Source of the DNA: CAINVV01 sp037129695
Lineage (GTDB): Bacteria; Bacteroidota; Bacteroidia; Bacteroidales; Prolixibacteraceae
Length of the DNA: 64,000 nucleotides
NCBI GenBank assembly: GCA_037129695.1
Contig: JBAXUL010000004.1
Coordinates: 1-64,000, forward strand
Reading direction: 5' to 3'
The position numbers and the translations under genes were made by a program. Position 1 is the stretch's first letter. Each line of letters opens with the position of its first letter. Shown here one piece after another: positions 19,249 to 27,211 of this stretch. The notes under the pieces were generated by a model, which saw only the letters and a list, made by a program, of their open reading frames with translations, was not told the origin of the DNA and searched no databases.

Positions 19249-20061
19249 TTAAACCACATTCCCGGAATTATCAGATTGATGGCCGGTCACTCCTGCAGCT
19301 TCCTTAATGGCATTCATATCGGATTGTAATCGTTGTGAAAACAAGGCCAGGTCAGAACTGTGAATAATGAGGTTGATCCCTTCCTTCATCCACCTGATTT
19401 GCCTTTCCGGAGATTCTGAAAAATGAATGCCTACTGCCAGATTGTTTTGTCTGGCAATACGAATTATCTTTTTAACCGCATCTTCGAAAACCGGATGATC
19501 GTATTGCTCAGGAAGACCAAGACTGATAGACAGATCATGCGGTCCGATAAAAACTGCATCCAGACCCCTGACAGCCAAAAGCTCCTCCAGGCGGTTAAGT
19601 GCCGGAACACTCTCAATGTTGGCGATACAAACATTTCCTTCATTCCATTTATCAAGGTATTGTTTGAGAGGGGGATCAATTCCGTCCTGATTTGCCAGAA
19701 CTTTGTCAAGTAGTTCACCCTTCAAGGGCCGGTATTTCAAAGCACCGACCAGCTCCTCTATCTGATCAGGCCTTTCGAGATAAGGTGCAACTATTCCTTC
19801 TGCTCCGGCATCCATCATCTGGCAAGCCCGATAGGGATCGGGAGACGGAATCCGAACGATGGGGGCAATTCCCATTGCCCTGAATGTCTGACACATGCGT
19901 GCTATTTCCATCCGTTCCAGCGGAATATGTTCTGTATCAAGAAAAACAAAATCAAGTCCAGCACGAAGGGCAATGGCTGGCCAGGTGGGAGAAGTCGAGG
20001 TAATGCAGGTACCATAGACGATCTGACCTGATTTGATTTTTTTCAGCAAAGTTTTTTCCAT
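19249..20061 (-). CDS. HpcH/HpaI-family aldolase
   Basis: 270-residue class II pyruvate-type aldolase, expected to cleave 2-keto-3-deoxy acids to pyruvate (or a related keto acid) plus an aldehyde using a divalent metal. Family marks are FVFLDTEHIPLE near residue 40 (catalytic-base region), GAEGIVAPYLE, ANIESVPALNRLEEL (metal-binding Glu), and LDAVFIGPHDLSISLG (metal-binding Asp). The last 15 residues are extra and polar. No signal peptide, so cytoplasmic. First gene of a two-gene minus-strand unit with the DUF1080 gene, which suggests a joint role in sugar-acid breakdown. Confidence 0.88.
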   Translation of the reverse strand: MEKTLLKKIKSGQIVYGTCITSTSPTWPAIALRAGLDFVFLDTEHIPLERMEIARMCQTFRAMGIAPIVRIPSPDPYRACQMMDAGAEGIVAPYLERPDQIEELVGALKYRPLKGELLDKVLANQDGIDPPLKQYLDKWNEGNVCIANIESVPALNRLEELLAVRGLDAVFIGPHDLSISLGLPEQYDHPVFEDAVKKIIRIARQNNLAVGIHFSESPERQIRWMKEGINLIIHSSDLALFSQRLQSDMNAIKEAAGVTGHQSDNSGNVV

Positions 20062-20631
20062 TTGTAATAGTAGTTAATAGTATATGCAGGACCTTAGTCC
20101 GCAACCGGTTTTCGGATTTCCTGATTGAATTTAAAATAATAAAACGGTTGCCAGAAAAAAATATTGTTCCAAAATTAATGAATAAACCTATTTCAGAGTG
20201 ATGAACATCCAAATATTTCAAAATGATCCTATTCCAATCGAAATTCTTCTGAATGCAATAATCAGGGCTATGAATGCAGGATCTATCAAACATTCCACCT
20301 ATAATATATTGGCACGAACCCATCTCCTGAGGTTTTTACTTCCCGTGATTCTTCGGGGTACCCTATTTTTGTGCTACCTTTGCCCCATTATATTTAATTC
20401 GTTTAAAAATAATGATTCTGCTTTTCCCGCCCAATATCAGGAAACTCGTGAATCTGTTGACAGGACGGGGTTGATATTCTTACCGAAGTTCCCTTAATTG
20501 AAAAAAGAGATTGAGGTAAATGGTAAATAAACTGATTCATTGCGAGATTCATTTAAGAGAATCTTCATTCGTGTCAATTCGTGAAACTTGTGGTTTTCGT
20601 TGGGTATAATTTGTAAAATTCGTGGTTTTTT
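20062..20631. other. Intergenic region, 570 bp, with a TTCGTG-rich stretch
   Basis: Divergent spacer before the ABC-F gene. The last 65 bp (20567-20631) contain repeated ATTCGTG, CTTGTGGTTTT and AATTCGTGGTTTTTT words running up to the ATG. The inverse word AAAACCACGAAT recurs at 28794. A short open frame at 20198-20497 has no homology signal or good start context. I see no RNA gene. Confidence 0.4.
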
Positions 20632-22572
20632 ATGATATCTGTTGAAGAATTATATGTTGAATTTGGCGGTTTTGAGCTTTTCAAACAGGTCAGCTTTATT
20701 GTTAATCCCCGTGATCGTGTTGGACTGGCAGGAAGGAATGGCGCAGGAAAATCAACCCTTTTGAAAATATTTGCCGGCAAACAGATCCCAACATCCGGCA
20801 GAGTTGTTTCGCCCAAAGACGTAAAGATAGGTTACCTCCCCCAGCACATGGACACTACTGATTCCAGTTCTGTGATTGAGGAAGCAGCACGGGCATTTGA
20901 AGAGATTCATATGCTTGAAAAACGCATTAACTTCCTCAGCAACGAACTTTCAGTCCGTGAGGATTATGAGTCGGTCGAATACCACCAGATCATGGAAGAA
21001 CTGCATGAAGTAAACGACCGATTTCACCTTCTTGGAGGCGGAAATTTTCATGCCAACATTGAACAAACTTTAATTGGCCTTGGTTTTGACCGCAAGGATT
21101 TTGACCGTCCGACTTCCGAATTTTCAGGTGGATGGCGCATGCGAATTGAACTGGCTAAAATATTATTGCAGAAACCACATGTTTTTCTGCTCGACGAGCC
21201 AACCAATCACCTTGATATTGAATCGATTCAATGGCTGGAGAAATTTCTGAAGGAATATGCCGGTGCCGTTGTACTGGTTTCCCACGATAGGGCTTTTTTG
21301 GATAATGTCACCAACCGGACTGTTGAAATAAGCCTTGGTAAAATATACGACTATAAGGTTAATTATAGTAAATACCTGGAATTAAGGGTCGAAAGGCGTG
21401 AACAACAGATGGCATCATTCCGCAACCAGCAGAAGATGATTCAGGATACTGAAGATTTCATCGAAAGATTCCGTTATAAGGCAACAAAATCGGTGCAAGT
21501 CCAGTCTCGCATCAAACAACTGGATAAAGTTGACCGAATTGAAGTTGACGAGGAAGATACACGATCAATGAACATCAGGTTTCCCCCTTCACCCAGATCC
21601 GGAACCGTTGTCTACAAGTCCGTTGGTGTTTCTAAAACTTATGGTGCGCTGCAGGTTTTGAAGGACATCGATCTGACCATCGAAAGAGGGGAAAAGATTG
21701 CATTTGTTGGTAAAAACGGCGAAGGCAAGACCACCATGGCCCGAATCATGATGCAGGACCTCCAATGCACTGGTGAACAGCAATTGGGTCACAATGTAAA
21801 AATCGGGTATTTCGCACAAAACCAGGCATCCCTTTTGGATGAGGAGCTAACTGCGCTGGAAACCATTGATCAGATAGCAGTGGGTGATGTACGGACAAAA
21901 ATAAGGGACATCCTGGGAGCATTTCTTTTTTCGGGGGAAGATGTGGATAAAAAGGTCAAGGTGCTGTCGGGCGGAGAAAGATCGCGACTGGCAATGATCC
22001 GATTATTACTTGAACCCGTCAATTTTCTGGTTTTGGATGAGCCTACCAACCATTTGGATATTCATTCAAAAGGAATCTTAAAAAAAGCACTTCTCGATTT
22101 TGACGGCACATTGCTGCTGGTTTCACACGACCGCGAATTCCTGGATGGACTTGTCAATGTCGTTTATGAATTCAAAGGCAAGAAAATCAAGCAACATCTG
22201 GGCGGCATCTATGAATTTCTCCAGAAAAAAGAGATGGATTCGCTCAGGGAACTGGAAATAAATGCGCCCGTTAAACGGGATAAAAAAGAACCGGTTAAAG
22301 TGGTTTCAACCGTTTCATTCGAAGAGCGGAAAGAGATCAACAAGATGATCAGCAAACTTGAAAAACACATTTCTGATGTGGAGGCATACATATCCAAATT
22401 AGAAAATGAAATTACGATAACAGACATCTACATGAGTGATCACCCAGAAAAGGTAGACAGTGATTTGCTCAATAAATATGAATCTACCAAAAAACAACTC
22501 GACCAGGAATTGGGAAAATGGGCTGATTTAAACAGTGAACTGGAAGAGTGGAACGCAAAAAAACCTGAATAA
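20632..22572 (+). CDS. ABC-F family ATPase (Uup/EttA-like)
   Basis: 646-residue soluble twin-ATPase protein of the ABC-F family, whose members act on ribosomes and influence translation or antibiotic sensitivity. First cassette: Walker A GRNGAGKST near residue 38, signature FSGGWRMRIELAKILL, Walker B LLDEPTNHLD. Second cassette: GKNGEGKTT, signature LSGGERSRLAMIRLLL, VLDEPTNHLD. Between them lies the charged linker (about 245-310), and after the second cassette a C-terminal coiled coil of about 100 residues (KKEINKMISKLEKHI region), as in Uup-type members. There are no membrane segments, so it is not a transporter. ATG start; rlmB follows after 9 bp, which fits a translation-related operon. 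Confidence 0.9.
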   Translation: MISVEELYVEFGGFELFKQVSFIVNPRDRVGLAGRNGAGKSTLLKIFAGKQIPTSGRVVSPKDVKIGYLPQHMDTTDSSSVIEEAARAFEEIHMLEKRINFLSNELSVREDYESVEYHQIMEELHEVNDRFHLLGGGNFHANIEQTLIGLGFDRKDFDRPTSEFSGGWRMRIELAKILLQKPHVFLLDEPTNHLDIESIQWLEKFLKEYAGAVVLVSHDRAFLDNVTNRTVEISLGKIYDYKVNYSKYLELRVERREQQMASFRNQQKMIQDTEDFIERFRYKATKSVQVQSRIKQLDKVDRIEVDEEDTRSMNIRFPPSPRSGTVVYKSVGVSKTYGALQVLKDIDLTIERGEKIAFVGKNGEGKTTMARIMMQDLQCTGEQQLGHNVKIGYFAQNQASLLDEELTALETIDQIAVGDVRTKIRDILGAFLFSGEDVDKKVKVLSGGERSRLAMIRLLLEPVNFLVLDEPTNHLDIHSKGILKKALLDFDGTLLLVSHDREFLDGLVNVVYEFKGKKIKQHLGGIYEFLQKKEMDSLRELEINAPVKRDKKEPVKVVSTVSFEERKEINKMISKLEKHISDVEAYISKLENEITITDIYMSDHPEKVDSDLLNKYESTKKQLDQELGKWADLNSELEEWNAKKPE

Positions 22573-22581
22573 CAAGAAATT

Positions 22582-23325
22582 ATGGAAGACAAGAGTTTTG
22601 TTTTCGGATTACATTCCGCCATTGAAGCGATCAATGCAGGCAAAGAGATCGATCGTTTACTGATCAGTAAAGGATTGCAGGGAGAACTTTATCAGGAACT
22701 GATGAGACTAATCAGAACCTATGAGATTCCTTTTCAACAGGTGCCAGTCGAACGCATCGATCGGGTAACCCGCAAAAACCACCAGGGAGTGATCGCCTTT
22801 ATCTCACCCATTGCCTATCAGCCAATCACTGAGATTATACCTATGTTGTTCGAACAAGGGAAAAATCCGCTGATCCTCTTGCTGGACCGGATTACCGATG
22901 TAAGAAATTTTGGTGCGATTGCGCGTTCTGCTGAAGTTGCAGGGGTGGATGCCATCCTTATTCCGGAAAAAGGAGCGGCACAGATTAATGCGGATGCAAT
23001 TAAAACCTCATCGGGAGCATTGCTAAAAATACCGGTATGCAGGGAAAAAAACCTGATCAATGCTGTACGTTTCCTGAAAAATTCAGGATTGAAAGTAATA
23101 GCTGCTTCAGAAAAAGGCGAATTGAACTACTTTAGCTGCGAAATGACACAGCCGCTGGTCATTATGATGGGCTCAGAAGAGACCGGTATTGATTCGGGAT
23201 TACTCAGGATCGCCGATGAATGGACTAAAATTCCTCAACTCGGAACCATTCAGTCCTTAAATGTCTCAGTTGCCGCCGGAATTTTAATGTTTGAGGCCGT
23301 AAGACAAAGGATTCTGGCTTGCTAA
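22582..23325 (+). CDS. rlmB: 23S rRNA 2'-O-ribose methyltransferase RlmB-like (SpoU family)
   Basis: 247-residue SpoU/TrmH-family methyltransferase; RlmB methylates the ribose of G2251 in 23S rRNA. Residues 1-75 form the small substrate-binding domain (VFGLHSAIEAI at the start). The SPOUT domain has LLDRITDVRNFGAIARSAE, ADAIKTSSGAL, MGSEETGID and the knot motif PQLGTIQSLNVSVAAGI near the C terminus. It is cotranscribed with the ABC-F ATPase and ends at a strong hairpin. Other SpoU members (TrmH, RlmB paralogs) cannot be fully excluded, but the N-terminal domain fits RlmB. Confidence 0.88.
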   Translation: MEDKSFVFGLHSAIEAINAGKEIDRLLISKGLQGELYQELMRLIRTYEIPFQQVPVERIDRVTRKNHQGVIAFISPIAYQPITEIIPMLFEQGKNPLILLLDRITDVRNFGAIARSAEVAGVDAILIPEKGAAQINADAIKTSSGALLKIPVCREKNLINAVRFLKNSGLKVIAASEKGELNYFSCEMTQPLVIMMGSEETGIDSGLLRIADEWTKIPQLGTIQSLNVSVAAGILMFEAVRQRILAC

Positions 23326-23342
23326 AAAGTACTGTTCAGAAT

Positions 23343-23376
23343 AAAAAGGGATGAAAAGCAATTTTCATCCCTTTTT
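23343..23376 (+). terminator. Strong terminator after rlmB
   Basis: AAAAAGGGATGAAAA (23343-23357) pairs perfectly over 15 bp with TTTTCATCCCTTTTT (23362-23376), closed by a GCAA tetraloop. It lies 17 bp after the stop codon, and the T run ends the right arm. The last T touches the first ACCCCC element, so the two features abut. Confidence 0.88.
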
Positions 23377-23512
23377 ATATTATTTTTACTATACCCCCAT
23401 ATTTTTACACGTAAACCTATACAATTATAGGTTTTTTGCGTTATTACCCCCTATATTTTTCATATTGTTTGTTAATTTAATATTAATTTGAACGATTACC
23501 CCTAATTTTTTG
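23376..23512 (+). promoter_or_regulatory. Triple phased ACCCCC element upstream of the porin-PII-amt operon (copies B1-B3)
   Basis: Three direct copies. B1 (23376-23408) has the full form: TATATTATT, gap, TATACCCCCATATTTTTAC. B2 (23441-23460) reads TTATTACCCCCTATATTTTT. B3 (23493-23511) is shorter: CGATTACCCCTAATTTTTT. The A before each C run is at 23393, 23446 and 23498, so spacings are 53 and 52 bp, very close to five helical turns. B3 abuts the -33 TTTG of the predicted promoter. This layout fits an activator binding on one face of the helix. The factor is unknown. Confidence 0.6.
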
Positions 23513-23542
23513 ATCAATGTGTCATTAAAATACTTAGTTTTG
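23509..23542 (+). promoter_or_regulatory. Predicted promoter of the porin-PII-amt operon
   Basis: TTTG (23509-23512), 22-nt spacer, then TAGTTTTG (23535-23542), an exact TAnnTTTG box of the Bacteroidota primary sigma type. The transcript would start near 23548 with a leader of about 115 nt that contains an 8-C tract at 23600-23607. Confidence 0.55.
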
Positions 23543-23662
23543 ATCCGTGGAGTAAAAAAACAGGGGTTGAAATAAGAAAAATGATATTTTTTATGAACAC
23601 CCCCCCCATCAATCAAAAAGGAATTAAAAATAAGTTGAATATTAATCATTAATTTAAAAATC

Positions 23663-24322
23663 ATGAAAAACAAAAATCTACTTCTCGGTTTTGCACTTAC
23701 AATCCTCTTTGCGATCAGTGTAAATGCACAGGAAAAAAGTCCCTGGACGATCGGCACAGACATTTACAGCAGTTATGTATGGCGTGGAACAAAATTTGGA
23801 TCAGGGCCAGCCATGCAACCGACCCTCAAATACACCAATGGTGGTTTTTCAATCGGAGGTTGGGGAAATTATTGCTTCTCAACCAGTGAAGCAACCGAAT
23901 CAGATCTTTTTGCCAGCTATGCAGTTACCCTGGGAAAAAGTTCTTCTTTAACCATTAACCTGACAGATTACTATTTCCCGGGAGCGACTGCACCATATTT
24001 TACTGGTAGCTCCCATTACTTCGAACCTCAGGTAAGTTTGGGCCTTGGCAAACTTTCACTATCCGGAGCCTACATGTTTAATGCAGAGGACACCTACCTG
24101 GAGGCAGGATATGCTGCTGGTCCTATATCCTTATTTGTCGGAGCCGGGAATGGACAATATACGAAAGATGCCAACTTCAGCTTATGTAATATTGGAATAA
24201 AATCAGGCACTGCCATCAAGATCAATGATCATTTTTCCATTCCGATCAATGGATCATTAATTCTTAATCCATCTACTGAGCAGTTCAACATTGTAGTTGG
24301 AATTACCCTTGCTAACCAGTAA
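23663..24322 (+). CDS. TorF-family putative outer-membrane porin
   Basis: 219 residues with a signal peptide (residues 1-22, ending VNAQ) and then alternating beta strands rich in G, S, Y and T. The last residues VVGITLANQ resemble a closing strand. The beginning WTIGTDIYSSYVWRGTKFG is characteristic of the TorF / TIGR02001 family of predicted small beta barrels. It starts the operon with PII and an ammonium transporter, 40 bp upstream of PII, so a role in moving ammonium or a related nitrogen compound across the outer membrane is inferred from context. The promoter region has three phased ACCCCC sites. Confidence 0.75.
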   Translation: MKNKNLLLGFALTILFAISVNAQEKSPWTIGTDIYSSYVWRGTKFGSGPAMQPTLKYTNGGFSIGGWGNYCFSTSEATESDLFASYAVTLGKSSSLTINLTDYYFPGATAPYFTGSSHYFEPQVSLGLGKLSLSGAYMFNAEDTYLEAGYAAGPISLFVGAGNGQYTKDANFSLCNIGIKSGTAIKINDHFSIPINGSLILNPSTEQFNIVVGITLANQ

Positions 24323-24362
24323 CAAAAATCCTATAATTTAATTACGAAAAAATTGAAAAGTC

Positions 24363-24716
24363 ATGAAAAAAATTGAAGCCATTATCAGGACATCCAAGTT
24401 CGAAGAAGTAAAAGATGCCTTACATGCCATCGACATAGATTTCTTTTCTTTCTGGGAAGCTACAGGTGTAGGAAATGAAATGAAACAGGTACAACGTACC
24501 TATCGCGGAAATCACGGGAGTACCTCATTTATCCCTCGAAGGTTGCTTACAATCGTGGTCAGAGATCAAAATCTTCGCAAAACAGTGGATTGCCTTTTAA
24601 AAGTAGCCCACACGGGGGAAGTAGGTGATGGAAAAATATTTGTCTCGACCATAGAAGAGTCATGGAGAATAAGAACAGGTGAGAGTGGAGATACATCACT
24701 GTTTGTAATGGACTAA
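24363..24716 (+). CDS. PII family nitrogen regulatory protein
   Basis: 117-residue PII signal protein (GlnB/GlnK type), a trimer that senses 2-oxoglutarate and adenylate charge and blocks ammonium transporters when nitrogen is plentiful. The N terminus MKKIEAIIRTSKFEEVKDAL, the B-loop TGEVGDGKIFV (84-94) and the C-loop RIRTGESG (102-109) are intact. The T-loop is unusual: around residue 46 it reads RTYRGNHGSTSFIP, so the position of the uridylylated Tyr51 of E. coli is Gly52. Control by uridylylation is therefore not expected. It sits 52 bp ahead of an amt gene, the classic partner, so it most likely gates that channel. Confidence 0.92.
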   Translation: MKKIEAIIRTSKFEEVKDALHAIDIDFFSFWEATGVGNEMKQVQRTYRGNHGSTSFIPRRLLTIVVRDQNLRKTVDCLLKVAHTGEVGDGKIFVSTIEESWRIRTGESGDTSLFVMD

Positions 24717-24768
24717 TTCTATTCCTATCCATCTTGATCATTCAAAAAACGTACAAAAAAATTGAATT

Positions 24769-26307
24769 ATGATACTTAGCAAATACTTTGATAAAAAATC
24801 CTCGGCTGACCCAAAGGTCAGTATGAGTCGATCGGAAAAATGGGGTCTTTTCTTTACTGTTTTCGCAGGAAAAATGATTGGATTGGCCATCATTCTGATA
24901 GCGATGTTTACAATACCCGGATTGATCGGATTGTCTGCCAATGCAGCTGAAACTTACACTGCACACGAAACAGCAGCAATTAATGCTATGAACACCATGT
25001 GGACACTGGTGGCTGCAGCGCTGGTCTTTGGAATGCAAGCAGGATTTGTGATGCTTGAAGCAGGATTTGCCAGAAAAAAAGAGACTGTTAATATATTGAT
25101 TGAATGCGCACTAGATACAGCCATTTGTGGTGTTTTCTTCTGGGCAATCGGTTATGCCTTCATGTTCAGCCATGGCAACGGATTCATCGGGTATAACTGG
25201 TTCTTCCTGCAGGGAGTGCCGCTGACCTACGAAGCAACAGGTGTTTCACTTCTTGCCCACTGGATCTTCCAGTTCGCTTTTGCCGATACGGCTTCCACCA
25301 TCACATCCGGAGCTATGATTGGTCGCACAAGTTTTAGAGGCGATATTCTTTACAGCATTGGTGTTACAGGTTTTATCTATCCTATTATCGGTCACTGGGC
25401 CTGGGGTCCTGACGGATTTTTAGCAACCATGGGAAGTGCAGGCAACTTTATGCCTACCCTTGGTCAACCATTCCGCGATTTCGCAGGTTCTACGGTTGTT
25501 CACACCATCGGAGGAGTAGTTTCATTGGCAGGTGCCATTGTTCTGGGACCCCGGCTTGGACGTATCTTTCTTCGTGATGACAAGGAAAAAGGGGGTCTCC
25601 CCGCGCCTCACAGCTTACCACTTGCCACAATCGGAGCCTTCCTGCTTTGGTTTGGATGGTATGGCTTCAACCCTGGAAGTACCCTTTCGGCTATGGATTT
25701 CTCAGGTATTGGCCGGGTTGCAGCAAATACCACCTTAGCTGCTTGTACCGGAGCACTAAGCGCAATGGCATTGGCCTTCTATTTTGGACTAACCAAAGGA
25801 AAATTTGACGTGGGATTCACATTAAATGGTTTGCTTGGTGGATTGGTTGCAATTACTGCACCATGTTACTGGGTTTCTCCATTTGGATCAGTTATCATAG
25901 GTTTGATTGGTGGTGTTGTAGTCTTCGGCGGAGTTTATCTACTGGAATATTTAAGGGTTGATGATCCAGTAGGAGCATTCTCAGTGCATGGATTGAATGG
26001 AATCTGGGGTACACTCTCGATTGGCTTGTTTGCCTGCGGAATGTATGGGGCAACAGGACCTACAGGAGCCGACGACTCTTCACCTGTTACCGGGTTGTTT
26101 TATGGCGGTGGATTTGATGTTTTGAAGGCTCAAGCTATCGGCAGCTTCACAATAACTATAGTCACCTTTGCTGTAGCCATGCTGCTGATGTGGGTAGTCA
26201 TGAAATTGCCACAACCATGGAGCCTGCGTGTTGAGGCTAAAGGGGAACTGGGAGAAGGCGGCATCGACATGTTTGAACATGGCACGAGAGCCTATTACGA
26301 CAACTAA
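24769..26307 (+). CDS. amt: Ammonium transporter (Amt), copy 1
   Basis: 512-residue inner-membrane ammonium channel of the Amt/Mep/Rh family. The channel body begins near residue 75 (MQAGFVMLEAGFARKKE). The twin-His pore residues appear as FAGSTVVHTIGG and GAFSVHGLNGIWG. About 55 residues precede the first family helix, including one hydrophobic segment (about 28-50), possibly a signal peptide or an extra helix. The C-terminal tail (about 60 residues, EGGIDMFEHGTRAY) is the part PII proteins contact in other Amts. It is last in the porin-PII-amt operon. The next gene on the plus strand is a second, shorter amt. Confidence 0.94.
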   Translation: MILSKYFDKKSSADPKVSMSRSEKWGLFFTVFAGKMIGLAIILIAMFTIPGLIGLSANAAETYTAHETAAINAMNTMWTLVAAALVFGMQAGFVMLEAGFARKKETVNILIECALDTAICGVFFWAIGYAFMFSHGNGFIGYNWFFLQGVPLTYEATGVSLLAHWIFQFAFADTASTITSGAMIGRTSFRGDILYSIGVTGFIYPIIGHWAWGPDGFLATMGSAGNFMPTLGQPFRDFAGSTVVHTIGGVVSLAGAIVLGPRLGRIFLRDDKEKGGLPAPHSLPLATIGAFLLWFGWYGFNPGSTLSAMDFSGIGRVAANTTLAACTGALSAMALAFYFGLTKGKFDVGFTLNGLLGGLVAITAPCYWVSPFGSVIIGLIGGVVVFGGVYLLEYLRVDDPVGAFSVHGLNGIWGTLSIGLFACGMYGATGPTGADDSSPVTGLFYGGGFDVLKAQAIGSFTITIVTFAVAMLLMWVVMKLPQPWSLRVEAKGELGEGGIDMFEHGTRAYYDN

Positions 26308-26632
26308 TTGCGCACTGTTCTGAATTAGAAAAGTTCCGATACAACTGTTTTCAATTTACGTGCAATTTTCCGGGTAACACAGAAATACAAAAGAGAAATG
26401 TATTTTTGAGGCTGCCCGGATTTTGTTTTACAAATAATCTATTTTGGAATTAAATGATATTCCATGCAAAAATTGAGGCCGTAAATGAAAACAACATTAT
26501 ATTATTCTATTACACCCCCTAGTATTTTTAAATTATTAGATAATATATTACAAAATTTTATATTATTGCAAAAATGACGTAATTTTAATTTTATACGCAA
26601 ATTTGGCAGCAGGCAGCTCCTATTCAAGTCAA
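26308..26632. other. Convergent intergenic region, 325 bp, with ACCCCC element copy C
   Basis: Spacer between the amt (plus) and Lrp (minus) stop codons. I find no clear hairpin terminator. The striking content is the element at 26498-26530. Downstream AT-rich sequence (26531-26600) would be an odd place for a promoter unless an unannotated small RNA starts here; no long open frame is present. Confidence 0.4.
26498..26530 (+). promoter_or_regulatory. Copy C of the shared nitrogen-gene ACCCCC element
   Basis: TATATTATT, gap, TTACACCCCCTA, then GTATTTTTA, matching copies A (14253-14287) and B1 (23376-23408) closely over about 33 bp. It lies 3' of both flanking genes, so it does not sit at an obvious gene promoter. 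Confidence 0.5.
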
Positions 26633-27097
26633 CTAATAAATCGGCACTTCTCTTTTAAAGGTTTCTTCGAGGGAGATAAAGGTTTCGGTACTGGAAATAC
26701 CCGTGATTTTTTGAATCTTTTCACTGAGCACGGTTTTTAAATGCTCGTTGTCTCTGGCATAAATTTTGGCAAAGATGGCATACTGCCCGGTTATGTAGTG
26801 GCATTCCACTATTTCGGGAATTGAACGGAGCTGTTCCGCAGCTTCAGAATACAGACTGCCTTTCTCCAGAAAAATGCCAATATAGGAACAGGTTCTGTAA
26901 TCAATCTTTCTTGGATCAACGTTATATCCAGAGCCAATAATGACCCCCATATCAGTCATGCGTGTAACGCGCTGATGTACTGCCGCTCTTGAAATTCCGC
27001 ATTCCGCAGCCACGTCTTTGAAAGGAATACGGGCATTTTTGGTGACGATGTCCAATATCTGAAGATCTGTATCATCAAGCTGGTTTCTGAGTGTCAT
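26633..27097 (-). CDS. Lrp/AsnC family transcriptional regulator, copy 1
   Basis: 154-residue regulator: N-terminal winged HTH (LDDTDLQILDIVTKNARIPF, then VAAECGISRAAVHQRVTRM) and a C-terminal ligand-binding RAM domain (VECHYITGQYAIFAKIYA, ISSTETFISLEETFKREV). The ATG at 27097 begins right at the HTH; an in-frame extension to 27214 would run through the predicted promoter. It lies between two ammonium transporter genes and divergently to the second, so control of amt expression is a reasonable inference. A close paralog is at 34146-34646. Such proteins often bind amino acids and form octamers. Confidence 0.9.
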   Translation of the reverse strand: MTLRNQLDDTDLQILDIVTKNARIPFKDVAAECGISRAAVHQRVTRMTDMGVIIGSGYNVDPRKIDYRTCSYIGIFLEKGSLYSEAAEQLRSIPEIVECHYITGQYAIFAKIYARDNEHLKTVLSEKIQKITGISSTETFISLEETFKREVPIY

Positions 27098-27211
27098 GGT
27101 AAGGATAAATAAGTGAAGGTTTAAAGAACACAACAATGATTTTAAAAAAACGAATTCAGGGAAACTGCGGAGATTGTCACCCGAAACTTCAGTAAAATTG
27201 ACTTTTTCCAA

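Noticed and set aside
20198..20497. Possible 99-codon gene before the ABC-F gene
   Set aside because: No recognisable domain, poor start context, composition like the surrounding non-coding DNA.
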